Shown here piece after piece: positions 14,047 through 15,984 of a stretch of DNA of 15,984 nt. The stretch covers positions 1-15,984 of the forward strand of contig CALGHC010000746.1 in NCBI GenBank assembly GCA_937915965.1, read 5' to 3'. The DNA is from an uncultured Myxococcales bacterium (GTDB lineage: Bacteria; Myxococcota_A; UBA9042). The stretch's first letter is position 1. Each line of letters opens with the position of its first letter. The position numbers were made by a program, and so were the translations under genes. The notes beneath the pieces were generated by a model. It was not told the origin of the DNA. It worked only from the letters and a program-made list of their open reading frames with translations, and did no database searches.

Positions 14047-15984
14047 ATGAAAAACAAAGCGCTCACCCAGCGCGCGCGCACCCTCGGCCTGTCGGCCTTG
14101 GGCGTCGCGCTCGCCCTCCTCGCATTTCAGTGGCTGGGTCCGGCACCGCAACGGGCCGCGGACCTGGCTGGCGCCCGCGCGATCGGCGCGACCGCTGCCC
14201 GAGTGGTCGTGGATCAGGCGACCTGTCCCGAGACAGCGCGTGCGTCGATGGAGAAGCGAACCGGCGCGGACCTTGGACCGGCCGTGCCGGCGCGATGCAT
14301 CTGGGGGGCGAATGGGCTGCGTGTGCAGGCGCTGGCGGCGGCCGACGCCGGCGACTCCCCGGCGCTCATCGCGGTGCCGCGTCCCGGCCCGTCATCGCTG
14401 GTGGGACCGCTTCTCGCCGTCGCGCTGGTTCTTGGCCTGGGTCGGCCGGCGCTCGGCCTGTTGCTCGCGGTCATCGGTGCCTCGCTGGTCCTGGTGGGGC
14501 CAATCGACGGCATGCGTCACAGCGTGGTCGAGGTCTTCGCCCCCACATTGGCGAGTCGGGACAACCAGCTCGTCCTCCTGTTCACCGCGACGATGCTTGG
14601 AATGGTCCAGGTCGCCGTCGCCGGCGGGGGCTTCGCGGCCCTGGCGCGCCGAATCTCAGGCGACGCCGGCGTGGACCGCGCGAAGGCCGCTCGCCGCACG
14701 CGAATGAGCACGTGGCTCCTCGGTCTGGGCATCTTCTTCGACGACTACGCCAACGCGCTCGTGGTCGGCTCGAGCATGCGTCCCCTGGCCGATCGCACGG
14801 GCGTGAGCCGGGCCAAGCTCGCGTTCCTGGTTGATGCTACCTCGGCGGCCGTCGCGGGCATGGCGATCGTCTCGACCTGGGTCGGCTTCGAGGTCGGCCT
14901 GCTTGGCGACCTGTCGATTCATTTCGGTGACCTCACTGGAGCCGCCGCCGGCGAGACGGGCGAAGCGGCAGCGAGCAGTGGCTACGCGATCTTCCTCGCC
15001 CTCGTCCCGTATCGCTTCTACTGCTTCTCGATTCTCGCGCTGGCGGGCCTCATTGCCTGGTCCGGTCGCGACTTTGGGCCGATGCTGCGGGCCGAGCGAC
15101 GCATGGTTCTTGAGGACGGCGACCAGGGCGCGGCTGCGGCCGCGGCTGACAGCGGCGCCGAGGGGGCCCATTGGCTCGACGCCGTCTTGCCGGTCGGCTC
15201 GGTGCTCGCAGGGGTCATCGGCATCGACTTGTGGCTGGGGCGCGCCGCCGAGGGCGGGGCTCTCGCGCGCTTCATCGCCGGTGCAGAGGCGGGTGGCCTC
15301 GCGACCCTCTGCGCCGCTGGCCTCTTCGGCTCGGTGTTGGCGATCTCACTTGCGCGCATGCGCGGCACGCTGACTATCGGCGCAGCCTCCAGAGCGTGGG
15401 CGCGCGGCATCGTCTCCATGGGGCCCATCTTTGTCATCCTCGTGGCAGCCATGTCGATGCGCGTCGTGACCGAGGCCGCTGGCACGCCCGTCTACCTCGC
15501 CGCCCTGGTCGGCAGCGCGTCCGGTCCGTGGCTGCCGGTCGTCAGCTTTCTGACCGCCGGCCTGGTCGCCTTCCTCACCGGATCTTCGTGGGCCACCATG
15601 GGCATCCTCTTGCCGATCGTGGTTCCACTCGGCGGGGCGCTCGTCGCCGGTGGCGGTCACATCGGTTGGCTGCTCGCGGCAGCTGCCGGTGTGCTCGACG
15701 GCGCGATATTCGGGGACCATTGTTCGCCGATCTCAGACACGACCGTGATGAGCTCGGCCGCCTCGGGCTGCCCCCACGACGAGCACGTGCGCACGCAGCT
15801 GCCGTACGCCCTGGCCGCGATGCTGGTCGCCGCCCTCGTTGGCTACGTCGCGACGGCATGGTTGGAATGGCCGGCCTGGACCGCGTGGCCAGCCACGCTT
15901 GGCCTCCTGGTCGCGCTGGTCTACGGTTTCGGTCGAGTCGCGGCCGACCAGCCAGACCCGGTTGACGGTCGTGAGTCAGCGCGC
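14047..15984 (+). CDS. NhaC-family Na+/H+ antiporter (cut by right edge)
   Basis: The frame is open from ATG 14047 to the window end (646 residues, no stop). Many hydrophobic segments span the protein. Family signatures are clear: IFFDDYANALVVGSSMRPLADR (229-250 region), LTGSSWATMGILLP (510-523) and FGDHCSPISDTTVMSS (555-570) followed by HDEHVRTQLPYA. These match the NhaC-type antiporters that exchange Na+ for H+ across the inner membrane for pH and sodium homeostasis; some relatives carry other substrates. Between the first helix (~14-30) and the next (~117-135) lies an ~85-residue hydrophilic segment with Cys60 and Cys84, probably outside the cytoplasm. It lies 40 bases after the MopE-repeat lipoprotein gene and may be co-transcribed with it. 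The ribosome-binding site is weak. The protein is probably nearly complete at the edge, since the usual C-terminal motifs have passed. Confidence 0.93.
   Translation, partial: MKNKALTQRARTLGLSALGVALALLAFQWLGPAPQRAADLAGARAIGATAARVVVDQATCPETARASMEKRTGADLGPAVPARCIWGANGLRVQALAAADAGDSPALIAVPRPGPSSLVGPLLAVALVLGLGRPALGLLLAVIGASLVLVGPIDGMRHSVVEVFAPTLASRDNQLVLLFTATMLGMVQVAVAGGGFAALARRISGDAGVDRAKAARRTRMSTWLLGLGIFFDDYANALVVGSSMRPLADRTGVSRAKLAFLVDATSAAVAGMAIVSTWVGFEVGLLGDLSIHFGDLTGAAAGETGEAAASSGYAIFLALVPYRFYCFSILALAGLIAWSGRDFGPMLRAERRMVLEDGDQGAAAAAADSGAEGAHWLDAVLPVGSVLAGVIGIDLWLGRAAEGGALARFIAGAEAGGLATLCAAGLFGSVLAISLARMRGTLTIGAASRAWARGIVSMGPIFVILVAAMSMRVVTEAAGTPVYLAALVGSASGPWLPVVSFLTAGLVAFLTGSSWATMGILLPIVVPLGGALVAGGGHIGWLLAAAAGVLDGAIFGDHCSPISDTTVMSSAASGCPHDEHVRTQLPYALAAMLVAALVGYVATAWLEWPAWTAWPATLGLLVALVYGFGRVAADQPDPVDGRESAR

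Overview
This 16 kb window is GC-rich chromosomal DNA from a bacterium that most resembles the Myxococcota or a related deltaproteobacterial lineage. The best evidence is a MYXO-CTERM-like C-terminal sorting tail (Cys, hydrophobic helix, Arg cluster) on an NlpC/P60 protein. Large Cys-rich lipoproteins with Asp/Thr-rich linkers and MopE-type metal-binding repeats point the same way. No tRNA, rRNA, CRISPR array, transposase or phage gene was seen.

Layout. Eleven genes lie in two divergent blocks around a 232-base spacer (8341-8572). The left block is on the minus strand, read from 8340 down to 1: a beta-propeller-like lipoprotein, an NlpC/P60 cell-wall hydrolase-like protein with disulfide-rich repeats, a macro-domain ADP-ribose hydrolase, a Cys-rich lipoprotein, threonyl-tRNA synthetase (thrS), an ElaA-type GNAT acetyltransferase, and a metallo-beta-lactamase-fold hydrolase cut by the left edge. 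The right block is on the plus strand, from 8573 to the end: a PlsC-type acyltransferase, an alpha/beta hydrolase, a 1069-residue MopE-repeat lipoprotein, and an NhaC-family Na+/H+ antiporter cut by the right edge.

How the genes may work together. Two gene pairs overlap by four bases (ATGA for propeller lipoprotein/NlpC, GTGA for acyltransferase/hydrolase), so each pair is probably translationally coupled. The first pair looks like an envelope module and the second like a lipid acylation/deacylation pair. Four of the eleven products are predicted to be exported, and three of these are extremely Cys-rich. That makes the window an envelope and surface-protein neighbourhood interleaved with housekeeping genes (thrS, macro domain, GNAT, MBL). 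I see no clear multi-gene defence, secretion or biosynthetic system.

Most unusual points. The ThrRS lacks the usual N-terminal TGS domain. Three different genes carry short in-phase tandem repeats at or just before their 5' ends: 27 bp x3 with a Shine-Dalgarno in each copy, 15 bp x3, and 36 bp x2. The NlpC protein joins a catalytic Cys-His domain to nine CDDGxxCT-type repeats and a surface-sorting tail.
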